A stretch of DNA of 19,261 bases, from assembly GCA_022653215.1 (NCBI GenBank), contig JALCSJ010000018.1, positions 1-19,261 of the forward strand, written 5' to 3'. The position numbers and the translations under genes are program-made. Shown in pieces: positions 7,331 to 14,166 of the stretch. The notes under the pieces are model-generated. The model ran no database searches and had not been told where the DNA came from. It saw nothing but the letters and a program-made list of their open reading frames with translations. The stretch comes from Acidaminococcaceae bacterium. GTDB taxonomy: Bacteria; Bacillota; Negativicutes; Acidaminococcales; Acidaminococcaceae. The number at the start of each line of letters is the position of its first letter. Position 1 is the stretch's first letter.

Positions 7331-8021
7331 AACCTTGCTTAATTCACCATTAACGGGCATTGCTTTAACTCTGTTGACCTTTTATTTAGGAGAAGTTTTG
7401 GCAAAAAAATTAAAAACGTCTCTTTTACCGCCCTTTTTAACTTCTACAGTTTTGATTATTATCCTTCTTCTTTGTCAGGACAAATTCACTTACAAAGAAT
7501 ACGAAATAGGTGGCAAATTTTTGGCCATGTTTTTAGGACCGGCTACTATAGCTTTAGGGTTGCCATTAGTAAAAAATCTGGAACTTTTAAAAAAGAATTT
7601 AAAGGCACTTTTAGGGGCAACAGTAATAGGAACCTGTGCAGGAGTTGGTTCTGCTTATGGTTTCAGTAAGCTTTTTGGGGTTAGCAAAGAAATAACTTTG
7701 TCTTTGCTGCCAAAGTCCATTACTACGCCTATTGCCATGGAAGTGTCGGCAGATATTGGGGGCATTCCTGCTATAACAATTGCGGCAGTAGCAGTAACCG
7801 GTGTAGTAGGGGCTGTCTTTGCTCACAAAATATTGAAAGTCCTGGGGGTAACCAATGACATTGCCATAGGCTTTGCTATTGGCACATCAAGTCATGCTTT
7901 GGGAACTAGCAGCTGTATCCCCATTAGTCTCACTCAGGTAGCTTTCTCGTCACTGGCCATTAGTTTTATTGGTGTGGCTACGGCAATTTTGGCACCTATT
8001 GTAGCAATGTTTATGCAGTAA
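7323..8021 (+). CDS. lrgB: LrgB family membrane protein
   Basis: A 232-residue polytopic membrane protein matching LrgB/CidB (usual length about 225-240). Family segments include FLGPATIALGLPLVKN (about 70-85), SLLPKSITTPIAMEVS (about 127-142), GGIPAITIAAV and the small-residue-rich C-terminal GTSSHALGTSS (about 187-197). With LrgA it forms a membrane pair implicated in pyruvate or other small-acid movement and in control of murein hydrolase activity. Which role applies here is not visible. The start codon lies inside the 3' end of lrgA, with AGGTGG just upstream. No convincing terminator follows it; the 175 nt before the MATE gene are AT-rich. Confidence 0.92.
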   Translation: MPKTLLNSPLTGIALTLLTFYLGEVLAKKLKTSLLPPFLTSTVLIIILLLCQDKFTYKEYEIGGKFLAMFLGPATIALGLPLVKNLELLKKNLKALLGATVIGTCAGVGSAYGFSKLFGVSKEITLSLLPKSITTPIAMEVSADIGGIPAITIAAVAVTGVVGAVFAHKILKVLGVTNDIAIGFAIGTSSHALGTSSCIPISLTQVAFSSLAISFIGVATAILAPIVAMFMQ

Positions 8022-8074
8022 TAAGTGCTCAGCTTGGAAAATATAGTGATTTTAAAGAAAAAGTTTGTAAAAAT

Positions 8075-8105
8075 TTTACATAAAGATTGTTTTAAGTGTT
8101 ATAGT
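8075..8105 (+). promoter_or_regulatory. Candidate promoter of the MATE gene
   Basis: An extended -10 (TGTTATAGT, 8097-8105) has TTTACA (8075-8080) at a long 19-nt spacing. It is the best match in the AT-rich gap 8022-8196, and would give a leader of about 85 nt. Confidence 0.35.
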
Positions 8106-8196
8106 AGTACATAATAAACTCATATTTTAGTAGCTGAATATTTGCAAGTATATCATTGCTGATATTTATAGTGTTGCAGGAAGAGAGCATTAATTC

Positions 8197-9570
8197 ATGG
8201 ATAATGTCTTAAAAAAGGCTCAGCCAAGCACAAGGCTGGGCCGCTTATTTTCTAATAAAGACCTATTGCATTTGTTTTTTCCTTTGGTGATTGAACAAAT
8301 CCTGGTTATATCCGTCGGCATGGCTGACTCTATGATGGTAGCTTCTCTGGGGGAAGCTGCTGTTTCCGGTGTTTCCCTTATAGACCATATAGGTGTGCTT
8401 TTAAACCTGGTGTTTGTGGCCTTAGCCACAGGGGGCTCAGTAATTATCGGTCAATATATGGGCAGGGGAGATCTAGACAAGGCTAGAGAAGGGGGCCGTC
8501 AGCTGATCTGGCTTACGGGTATTGTTTCCCTAGTTCTGATGGTGGCCTTTTATGCCAGTAAATCATTTATTTTTGCCAAGCTTTTTGGCAGTTCATCTCC
8601 TGATGTAATAGAAAATGCTACTGAATATATGATGGTTTTGGGCACAACCATTCCTTTCATGGCCTTATTCCAAGGGGGCAGTGCTGTCTTTCGCACGGCA
8701 GGAAATACTAAGCTTCCTATGCTGACTGTAGTTTTAATGAATATTTTAAATATTATTGGTAACGGTTTATCTGTTTTTGTCCTGGGTTGGGGAGTAACCG
8801 GAGTGGCTCTTTCTACCTTGAATTCCCGGATAGTTTCCGTAATTATCATTTTATACTGTGGTCGTAAATACAAATTTCGTTTACAGATACCTCCGCTTTT
8901 AAAAGTCAGATTAAATCTTGATCTTATTAAAAAAATGCTTCAGGTAGGTATTCCCTTTAGTATAGAAAATGGTTTATTCCAGCTGGGTAAAATAGTGGTC
9001 CTATCTCTTGTAACTACTTTTGGGACAGGAGCTATAGCTGCCAACGCCGTAGGCAACCTGATTGGCGGATTTGAGGTTATACCGGGGCTGGCTATTAATG
9101 CCGGGATGACTACTGTTATCGCTCGCTGCATAGGTGCCAGAGATTTAGAGCAAAGCAAATACTACACCAAGAAAATAATTGGTGTAGTAATCGGTGCTAA
9201 TATTATTGTTTCGGGAATAATTTTTGCTTTGTGGCCTCTGATTAATAGAATTTACAGTCTGCCGGAATCTACTATGAATCTGGTGTGGCTGATTACTTGG
9301 ACTCACGCTATTTTTGAAATTTTTACTTGGCCATTTTCTTTTACTCTGCCTGTTACTTTCAGGGCAGCAGGGGATGCGAAGTTTGCCATGTGCGTGGGAG
9401 TTTTCACAATGGTAGTTTTCCGAATCGGCGGTGCCTACATTCTGTGCGGACCTTTAGGATTCGGCATGTTCGGGGCCTGGTTGGCCATGTACCTGGATTG
9501 GGCTGTGCGGGCCATTGTCTATATCTGGCGTTATGCATCCGGTAAATATTTACAGCACCAACTAATTTAA
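8197..9570 (+). CDS. MATE family multidrug/cation antiporter
   Basis: A 457-residue membrane protein of typical MATE length with twelve hydrophobic segments. MATE proteins export cationic drugs, dyes or metabolites in exchange for Na+ or H+. Both halves show the family pattern: FPLVIEQILVISVGMADSMM (about 29-48) with GG-S-V-I-I-G-Q-Y-M-G (about 79-89) in the first half, and IGGFEVIPGLAINAGMTTVI with R-C-I-G in the second. FRAAGDAKFAM (near 388-398) echoes FRTAGNTKLPM (near 167-177), the internal duplication. The ATG has AGGAAGAG about 11 nt upstream, a slightly long spacing. The gene stands alone and converges on the pilin gene. The substrate is not predictable. Confidence 0.93.
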   Translation: MDNVLKKAQPSTRLGRLFSNKDLLHLFFPLVIEQILVISVGMADSMMVASLGEAAVSGVSLIDHIGVLLNLVFVALATGGSVIIGQYMGRGDLDKAREGGRQLIWLTGIVSLVLMVAFYASKSFIFAKLFGSSSPDVIENATEYMMVLGTTIPFMALFQGGSAVFRTAGNTKLPMLTVVLMNILNIIGNGLSVFVLGWGVTGVALSTLNSRIVSVIIILYCGRKYKFRLQIPPLLKVRLNLDLIKKMLQVGIPFSIENGLFQLGKIVVLSLVTTFGTGAIAANAVGNLIGGFEVIPGLAINAGMTTVIARCIGARDLEQSKYYTKKIIGVVIGANIIVSGIIFALWPLINRIYSLPESTMNLVWLITWTHAIFEIFTWPFSFTLPVTFRAAGDAKFAMCVGVFTMVVFRIGGAYILCGPLGFGMFGAWLAMYLDWAVRAIVYIWRYASGKYLQHQLI

Positions 9571-9607
9571 GACACCTGACCAATAATGGTACCAATAGTG
9601 TCGCCAT

Positions 9608-9640
9608 AGCACTAAAAGCACCAAAAGCACCAAAAGTGCC
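9608..9640. repeat. Short tandem repeat (CACCAAAAG units) beside the REP-like palindrome
   Basis: The left flank reads as successive units GCACTAAAA, GCACCAAAA, GCACCAAAA and then GTGCC. Read on the minus strand, this inserts about 25 nt between TTTTGG and the CGACA that directly follow each other in copy A (5195-5208). It therefore looks like a local expansion inside the repeat. Confidence 0.6.
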
Positions 9641-9690
9641 AGGCACCAATGGAGACATTTCGTCTCCATTGGTGCCTGGCACTTTTGGCG
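9630..9690. repeat. REP-like inverted repeat copy B; likely bidirectional terminator
   Basis: Two perfect 27-nt arms (9630-9656 and 9662-9688) are separated by five bases. Each arm holds the GTGCC-N-GGCAC core seen in copy A; bases 9661-9690 match 5176-5205 at 28/30. It lies between the converging MATE and pilin genes, starting 59 nt after the MATE stop and ending 6 nt before the pilin stop. The transcript would form a very stable stem and could end or protect both messages. A short A-run follows it but there is no long T-run, so intrinsic termination is not certain. Confidence 0.85.
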
Positions 9691-9696
9691 AAAAAT

Positions 9697-10182
9697 TTAA
9701 AACTTTGCGCTGCCCCCTTCTGCTAATTGTTCAGCAGTCCAGCCGGCGCTCTTAGAACCAACACTAACACTACCAATTACAAATTTGGCGGTTCCCTCTG
9801 CTTCATTGCAAATGTAGTAATTCTTGTCATTTTTTAGAGTTATTGTTTTAGTAGGATTGCAAGGAAAGATGACAGTATCGCCTCGCGGAGGAGAAGGCCA
9901 CTCTGCCAGTAAAGGATATTTTTTCAAACTGGAGTTATCCTCAGTTAATACATCACTACCAGCACCATTGGGCCTTATATTAGGAAATTCACCGGTTTTG
10001 GCTTCATAAACAGCTATAACACTGTTAATTGTTCTTAAATCGGCTACTATTCTACTGCCACGTGCTTTGGCCGTAAAATCCAAATAACGGGGAATAGCAA
10101 TACCGGCAAAAAGCCCCAGGATGGCAATAACAACAACTAATTCAATAAGAGTAAACCCATGAGAAACTCTATTTGTTCTCAT
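9697..10182 (-). CDS. Type IV prepilin-like protein (orphan pilin/pseudopilin)
   Basis: A 161-residue secreted protein with a textbook class III signal. A short basic leader ends at Gly9, followed by FTLIE with the conserved Glu14 (position 5 of the mature protein) and a long hydrophobic helix (about residues 15-32) ending in PRYLDF. Prepilin peptidase should cut after Gly9. The globular part has Cys108 and Cys125, which could close a short C-terminal disulfide loop as in many major and minor pilins. It may be a pilus subunit, a minor pilin or a type II secretion/competence pseudopilin. No pilB/pilC/pilD-type genes are nearby. A GG-rich ribosome site (10195-10205) lies about 12 nt upstream, and a good promoter is at 10242-10270. 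Confidence 0.9.
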   Translation of the reverse strand: MRTNRVSHGFTLIELVVVIAILGLFAGIAIPRYLDFTAKARGSRIVADLRTINSVIAVYEAKTGEFPNIRPNGAGSDVLTEDNSSLKKYPLLAEWPSPPRGDTVIFPCNPTKTITLKNDKNYYICNEAEGTAKFVIGSVSVGSKSAGWTAEQLAEGGSAKF

Positions 10183-10241
10183 AATATTGTTCTGCCACCT
10201 TTCCTAAGTTTTACAAGTAAACTTAAACTTTTATAATTTTA

Positions 10242-10270
10242 ATTTTAGCAACTTGACCATAAATAGTCAA
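10242..10270 (-). promoter_or_regulatory. Promoter of the prepilin gene with overlapping inverted repeat
   Basis: On the minus strand, TTGACT (10265-10270) and TAAAAT (10242-10247) are spaced by exactly 17 nt. A TTGAC / GTCAA inverted repeat (10253-10257, 10266-10270) overlaps the -35 and could be an operator. The rest of the 305-nt gap 10183-10487 is very AT-rich and shows only this and the promoter at 10445-10453. Confidence 0.65.
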
Positions 10271-10444
10271 CATTAATTCGGTAAAAACAATAAAATATAG
10301 ATAATATTATTCCTAATAATGTAAAAGAAGCAAAAAGTTTCTTAAATTAAAATCACAAATATAAAAACATATATATTAATAATTAAAAAGCAAAAAAGAT
10401 AACTTCTTCTTAAAAAAATCATTCTATTTTAGCAAGGGAATTTA

Positions 10445-10453
10445 TGCTATAAT
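10445..10453 (+). promoter_or_regulatory. Extended -10 promoter of the threonine aldolase operon
   Basis: TGCTATAAT (10445-10453) is a perfect extended -10 element 35 nt before the start codon. The -35 at the expected distance (TATTTT) is poor, as is common for extended -10 promoters. Confidence 0.6.
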
Positions 10454-10487
10454 AAGACAACGATTAATTAAGGGGGACTAGGTAATA

Positions 10488-11513
10488 ATGCTATCATTTG
10501 AAAGCGATTATTTAACAGGAGCGCATCCTAAAATTTTACAACGTTTAGCGGAAACCAATATGGAACAATTGTCAGGGTATGGTGCTGACCGTTATTGTAC
10601 AAGCGCAAAGGAAAAAATTGCCCAAGCTTGTGGCTGTCCAGAGGCTCAGGTAGAGTTTCTGGTAGGAGGGACTCAGACTAATGCAGTAATTATATCTACC
10701 ATGCTTAAAGGGTACGAAGGCGTAGTCGCTGCAAGGACAGGACATGTTAATACTCATGAAGCCGGGGCTATTGAATATTCCGGCAGCAAGGTTCTGACTA
10801 TTCCCCAAAAAGACGGGAAAATGTCGGCCGAAGTACTGAAACAGTATATTACTGATTTCTATGGAGACGGCAACCATGAACATATGGTATTTCCGGGAAT
10901 GGCCTATATATCTCATCCTACAGAATACGGTACTCTTTATACAAAAAAAGAATTAGAGGATATTGCTGCTGTTTGCCATGAATTTAAAATTCCTTTGTTT
11001 ATTGATGGAGCTAGATTAGGTTATGGGCTTATGAGCCGTACCACTGATGTGACCATGGAAGATATTGCCAGAATCTGTGATGTTTTCTATATTGGCGGTA
11101 CTAAAGTAGGAGCATTATGCGGTGAAGCAGTAGTGTTTACCAAAAACAACCGTCCTGCCCATTTTGTTAATATGGTGAAAAAACGTGGAGCATTACTGGC
11201 CAAGGGCAGACTTTTAGGCGTTCAGTTTGATACACTTTTTACTGATAATCTCTACTTGAACATTAGCAAGCATGCTATAGATATGGCAGAAGCCTTGAAA
11301 AAGCTGTTCAAGAGCAAAAATATTAAATTTTTCCTGGAATCTCCTACTAATCAGCAGTTCATTATTCTGGAAAATACCAAGGCCGCTGAACTGGCCAAAG
11401 AAGTAACACTTAATTTTTGGGAAAAATATGATGAAACTCATACTGTGTATCGTTTTGCTACCTGCTGGTCAACTACGGAAGCTGACTTGGCAGCATTAAA
11501 CAAAATCTTATAA
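10488..11513 (+). CDS. Low-specificity threonine aldolase family, PLP-dependent
   Basis: A 341-residue fold-type I PLP enzyme with the usual threonine aldolase length (about 330-350). It cleaves L-threonine or L-allo-threonine (or another beta-hydroxy amino acid) to glycine and an aldehyde. Family marks are the N-terminal SDYLTGAHPKIL, GGTQTN (60-65), the substrate loop GHVNTHEAGA (85-94), the cofactor-ring Asp in FIDGARLGYG (Asp173) and the Schiff-base lysine in YIGGTKVGA (Lys206). An AAGGGGGA site lies about 10 nt upstream of the ATG. A 2-hydroxyacid dehydrogenase follows after 39 nt with no terminator between, so the two are likely co-transcribed. Substrate stereochemistry is not decidable; related beta-eliminating lyases are the main alternative. 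Confidence 0.9.
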   Translation: MLSFESDYLTGAHPKILQRLAETNMEQLSGYGADRYCTSAKEKIAQACGCPEAQVEFLVGGTQTNAVIISTMLKGYEGVVAARTGHVNTHEAGAIEYSGSKVLTIPQKDGKMSAEVLKQYITDFYGDGNHEHMVFPGMAYISHPTEYGTLYTKKELEDIAAVCHEFKIPLFIDGARLGYGLMSRTTDVTMEDIARICDVFYIGGTKVGALCGEAVVFTKNNRPAHFVNMVKKRGALLAKGRLLGVQFDTLFTDNLYLNISKHAIDMAEALKKLFKSKNIKFFLESPTNQQFIILENTKAAELAKEVTLNFWEKYDETHTVYRFATCWSTTEADLAALNKIL

Positions 11514-11518
11514 GAAAA

Positions 11519-11542
11519 TTGGTCAGAGTTGACCCCAACTGG
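11519..11542. repeat. Small imperfect palindrome between threonine aldolase and dehydrogenase
   Basis: GGTCA-GAGT-TGACC (11521-11534) is a 5-bp inverted repeat. It overlaps a second pairing, GTTG with CAAC (11528-11531 with 11536-11539). It ends right at the GGAGGAG ribosome site of the next gene. It could be a degenerate repeat remnant or a small translational control hairpin; the evidence is slight. Confidence 0.3.
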
Positions 11543-11552
11543 AGGAGATGGC

Positions 11553-12506
11553 ATGGGATATAAGATTTTAATCCCTGAGAATATTACGGAACCCGGCAAA
11601 GCTTATTTAAAAGTACATGGCTATGAAGTCGTAGTATTGGAAGGCGCCACAGAAGACAGCATCTGCGCAGCTATCCCGCAATGTTCGGGAATGATATCAC
11701 GCAGTATTAAATGTACCAGAAGAATTATGGAAGCAGGAAAAATGCTTAAAGTAATAGGCAGTCATGGTGTAGGAACTGACCAAATTGATTTGGCAGCTGC
11801 CACAGAACTGGGTATCCAAGTTACTAATGCCCCTTGTGCTAATTCTAATTCAGCGGCAGAACATACTTTAGCTTTGATTTTAGCCTGTGCCAACCATCTT
11901 GTTTATTTGGACGGGGAAACAAGAAGAGGTAATTTTGCTGCAAGAAATATTGTTAAAAGTCTGGAACTGGAAGGCAGAACTATCGGCATAATCGGTTGTG
12001 GCAGAATTGGTCGCCTAGTGGCACATAAAACAGTATATGGACTGGGCATGAAGGCCATAGGACTGGATACTTTTTTGCCTGAAGACAAATGGCCTGACTA
12101 TATTGAACGCAAAAATTCTTTGAAGGATTTATTGCAGGAAGCAGATGTAGTCTCTGTTCATGTCCCGGCAACCAAAGATACTATTAATATGTTTAATGCC
12201 AAAACTTTAAAAATGATGAAACCTCAATGTATTTTGGTTAACTGTTCAAGAGGCAGAGTGATTAACGAAGAAGATTTGTATAATGCCCTAGTATCATACA
12301 AGATAGCAGGAGCGGGGCTGGATGTTTTTGCCAAGGAGCCTGTTGAGCAAAACAATCCTTTGTTATCTTTGGCCAATGTGGTCGTTAGCCCGCATAATGC
12401 CGGACTAAGCATGAAAGCTATGGACCAAATGGGCATTGATGCAGCTAAAGGTATTGACGAAGTACTAAGGGGTGGAAAACCCACCTGGCCGGTAAATAAA
12501 ATATAA
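11553..12506 (+). CDS. D-isomer-specific 2-hydroxyacid dehydrogenase (phosphoglycerate dehydrogenase-like)
   Basis: A 317-residue cytosolic NAD-dependent oxidoreductase. The Rossmann motif GCGRIG (148-153) is followed by Asp172 (IGLDTF), which points to NAD over NADP. The catalytic triad of the D-2-hydroxyacid dehydrogenase family is complete: Arg233 in NCSRGRV, Glu262 in FAKEPVE and His281 in SPHNAG. It lacks the C-terminal ACT or intervening domains of long SerA proteins, so it is a short form. It may act on 3-phosphoglycerate, hydroxypyruvate or another 2-keto acid. The ATG at 11553 was chosen because GGAGGAG (11541-11547) lies just upstream; an earlier TTG at 11529 has no such site. It is the second gene after threonine aldolase, suggesting a link to serine/glycine metabolism. 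Confidence 0.9.
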   Translation: MGYKILIPENITEPGKAYLKVHGYEVVVLEGATEDSICAAIPQCSGMISRSIKCTRRIMEAGKMLKVIGSHGVGTDQIDLAAATELGIQVTNAPCANSNSAAEHTLALILACANHLVYLDGETRRGNFAARNIVKSLELEGRTIGIIGCGRIGRLVAHKTVYGLGMKAIGLDTFLPEDKWPDYIERKNSLKDLLQEADVVSVHVPATKDTINMFNAKTLKMMKPQCILVNCSRGRVINEEDLYNALVSYKIAGAGLDVFAKEPVEQNNPLLSLANVVVSPHNAGLSMKAMDQMGIDAAKGIDEVLRGGKPTWPVNKI

Positions 12507-12508
12507 GG

Positions 12509-12546
12509 AAAAAACTGACGATGTTGCAAGGCATTGTCAGTTTTTT
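12509..12546 (+). terminator. Rho-independent terminator after the dehydrogenase
   Basis: AAAACTGACGATG (12511-12523) pairs with CATTGTCAGTTTT (12532-12544) with a single G-U pair and an 8-nt loop, and ends in a T-run. It starts just after the stop codon. Confidence 0.9.
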
Positions 12547-12574
12547 ATTGTTGTGTTCAACATTTCTAAGTTCA

Positions 12575-12603
12575 TTGACTATTCAGTATCACATTGCTAA
12601 AAT
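12575..12603 (+). promoter_or_regulatory. Promoter of uxaB-uxaA
   Basis: TTGACT (12575-12580) and TAAAAT (12598-12603) are spaced by 17 nt and sit 56 nt before uxaB. No copy of the inverted repeat found in the GntR promoter (15728-15745) is visible here. Confidence 0.7.
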
Positions 12604-12658
12604 TAAGAAGAAAGATAGTTAAGAGGGGTATTTATTTCAGTAAACAGGAGGCAACAAA

Positions 12659-14149
12659 ATGGCACAATTAAGCTATAAGACACTGGAAGAAATAGGTTAT
12701 AAAGGGTATCTGAAAAAAAAGGCTCCGGAGAAAGTCCTGCAATTTGGCACAGGTAATTTTTTGCGGGCTTTTGTAGATTATTTCTTTGATATTGCTAATG
12801 AAAAAGCTGACTGGAATGGTAAAGTTGTTATTACGCAACACAGTCCTTCCGGTCATACAGGGCAAGCTATAAATGAGCAAGAAGGACTCTATACCTTGTA
12901 TTTACGGGGCAGTGAAAAGGGTAAAAAAATTGATGCCAAAAGGATAATTTCCTGCGTTAACCGCTGCATCAATCCTTATGAAGACTTTGCTGCTTTAATG
13001 GAAATAGCCAGAAGCAAAGATTTGGAAATTATTGTTTCCAATACAACGGAAGCAGGTATTGTTTATGATCCCACAGCTAAATTTGACCAGAATCCACCGG
13101 TAAATTTCCCGGGAAAATTGTGCAGAGTATTGTATGAAAGATTTAAAGCCGGACAAAAAGGCGTGATTATTTTAAGCTGCGAACTTATTGATAATAACGG
13201 CAAAGAACTGGAAAACTGTGTCATTCATCATGCCAAAGACTGGAAACTGGGAGACGACTTCCTTAAATGGCTGGAGAAAGAAAACCTGTTCTGTACCACT
13301 TTAGTTGACCGCATTGTACCGGGACGTATTCGTGACCCTAAAGAATTAGCGGAAATGGAAAAAGCTAATGGCTATACGGATAAACTCTTGGATGTTGGCG
13401 AGGTCTTCGGTGTTTGGATTATCGGCGGTCCTAAAGAACTGGAAGATAGGCTGCCTTTTAAAAAAGCCGGTTTAAATGTCCATGTGGTAGATGATGTGGC
13501 TCCTTATAAAAAGAGAAAAGTTCGTATCTTAAACGGTGCCCATACAGGTTTTGTCCTTGGTTCTTATTTGGCCGGTCAGGATATTGTCCGTGACTGCATG
13601 CATGATGATACTATTCGTAATTTCATGAATACTATGCTTTATAAAGAAATTATTCCTACTTTGCCTTTGGACAAAAAAGATTTGGAAAACTTTGCTGAGG
13701 CAGTAGCAGATAGATTTAACAATCCTTTTGTTGATCATCAATTGATGAGTATTTCTTTGAATTCCACTTCTAAATGGCGAGCCAGGAATATGCCTTCTTT
13801 CAAGGAATATGTGGCGAAAACAGGTAAGCTGCCTAAATGTCTTACTATGTCTTTAGCTGCTTATATAGCCTTCTTTAGCAATGATATTCAAAGAAGAGAA
13901 AAGGATGTCCTTATTTGCAAACGGCCTAAGGGTAATGAATATTCTGCTCAGGATGATGGCTGGGTGTTAGATTTCTATTTTGCCCACAAAAACGCTGCAC
14001 CGGAAGCTTTGGTTAAGGCAGTTCTCACTAATGAAAAAATGTGGGGCGAGGATTTAACAGCCGTGGCAGGTCTGGAAAGGGCTGTGACGGAAGATTTGAA
14101 GTTAATCAGAACAAAGGGTGCAGAAGCTGCTTTTGCCTCTTGTTTATAA
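12659..14149 (+). CDS. uxaB: Tagaturonate reductase (altronate oxidoreductase)
   Basis: A 496-residue member of the polyol-specific long-chain dehydrogenase/reductase family. UxaB reduces D-tagaturonate to D-altronate with NADH, the second step of galacturonate breakdown. The N-terminal cofactor motif is LQFGTGNFLRAFVDY (27-41), a form typical of UxaB rather than of UxuB or mannitol enzymes. The catalytic K-x4-N-x2-H pattern is present as Lys287, Asn292 and His295 in KVRILNGAHTG. The length agrees with E. coli UxaB (about 480). AGGAGG (12644-12650) precedes the ATG. It is followed after 17 nt by uxaA, the next enzyme, which supports the assignment strongly. Fructuronate reductase is the main alternative but less likely given uxaA. 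Confidence 0.95.
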   Translation: MAQLSYKTLEEIGYKGYLKKKAPEKVLQFGTGNFLRAFVDYFFDIANEKADWNGKVVITQHSPSGHTGQAINEQEGLYTLYLRGSEKGKKIDAKRIISCVNRCINPYEDFAALMEIARSKDLEIIVSNTTEAGIVYDPTAKFDQNPPVNFPGKLCRVLYERFKAGQKGVIILSCELIDNNGKELENCVIHHAKDWKLGDDFLKWLEKENLFCTTLVDRIVPGRIRDPKELAEMEKANGYTDKLLDVGEVFGVWIIGGPKELEDRLPFKKAGLNVHVVDDVAPYKKRKVRILNGAHTGFVLGSYLAGQDIVRDCMHDDTIRNFMNTMLYKEIIPTLPLDKKDLENFAEAVADRFNNPFVDHQLMSISLNSTSKWRARNMPSFKEYVAKTGKLPKCLTMSLAAYIAFFSNDIQRREKDVLICKRPKGNEYSAQDDGWVLDFYFAHKNAAPEALVKAVLTNEKMWGEDLTAVAGLERAVTEDLKLIRTKGAEAAFASCL

Positions 14150-14166
14150 AACAGGGAGGGGCGGCT

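Noticed and set aside
9404..9682. Minus-strand open frame of 92 codons across the MATE 3' end and the inverted repeat
   Set aside because: It is the antisense shadow of the MATE gene plus a translation of the palindrome. No ribosome site or family match.
9608..9690. CRISPR array
   Set aside because: The repeats are 9-nt tandem units and one palindrome, without regular unique spacers or cas genes.
10183..10487. Replication origin or attachment site in the AT-rich gap
   Set aside because: The region is simply AT-rich, with two divergent promoters. No DnaA-box cluster, direct-repeat pair or integrase is visible.
14041..14166. Upstream in-frame extension of uxaA overlapping the end of uxaB
   Set aside because: The added residues are low-complexity out-of-frame uxaB sequence. 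The ATG at 14167 has a strong ribosome site and the family N-terminus.
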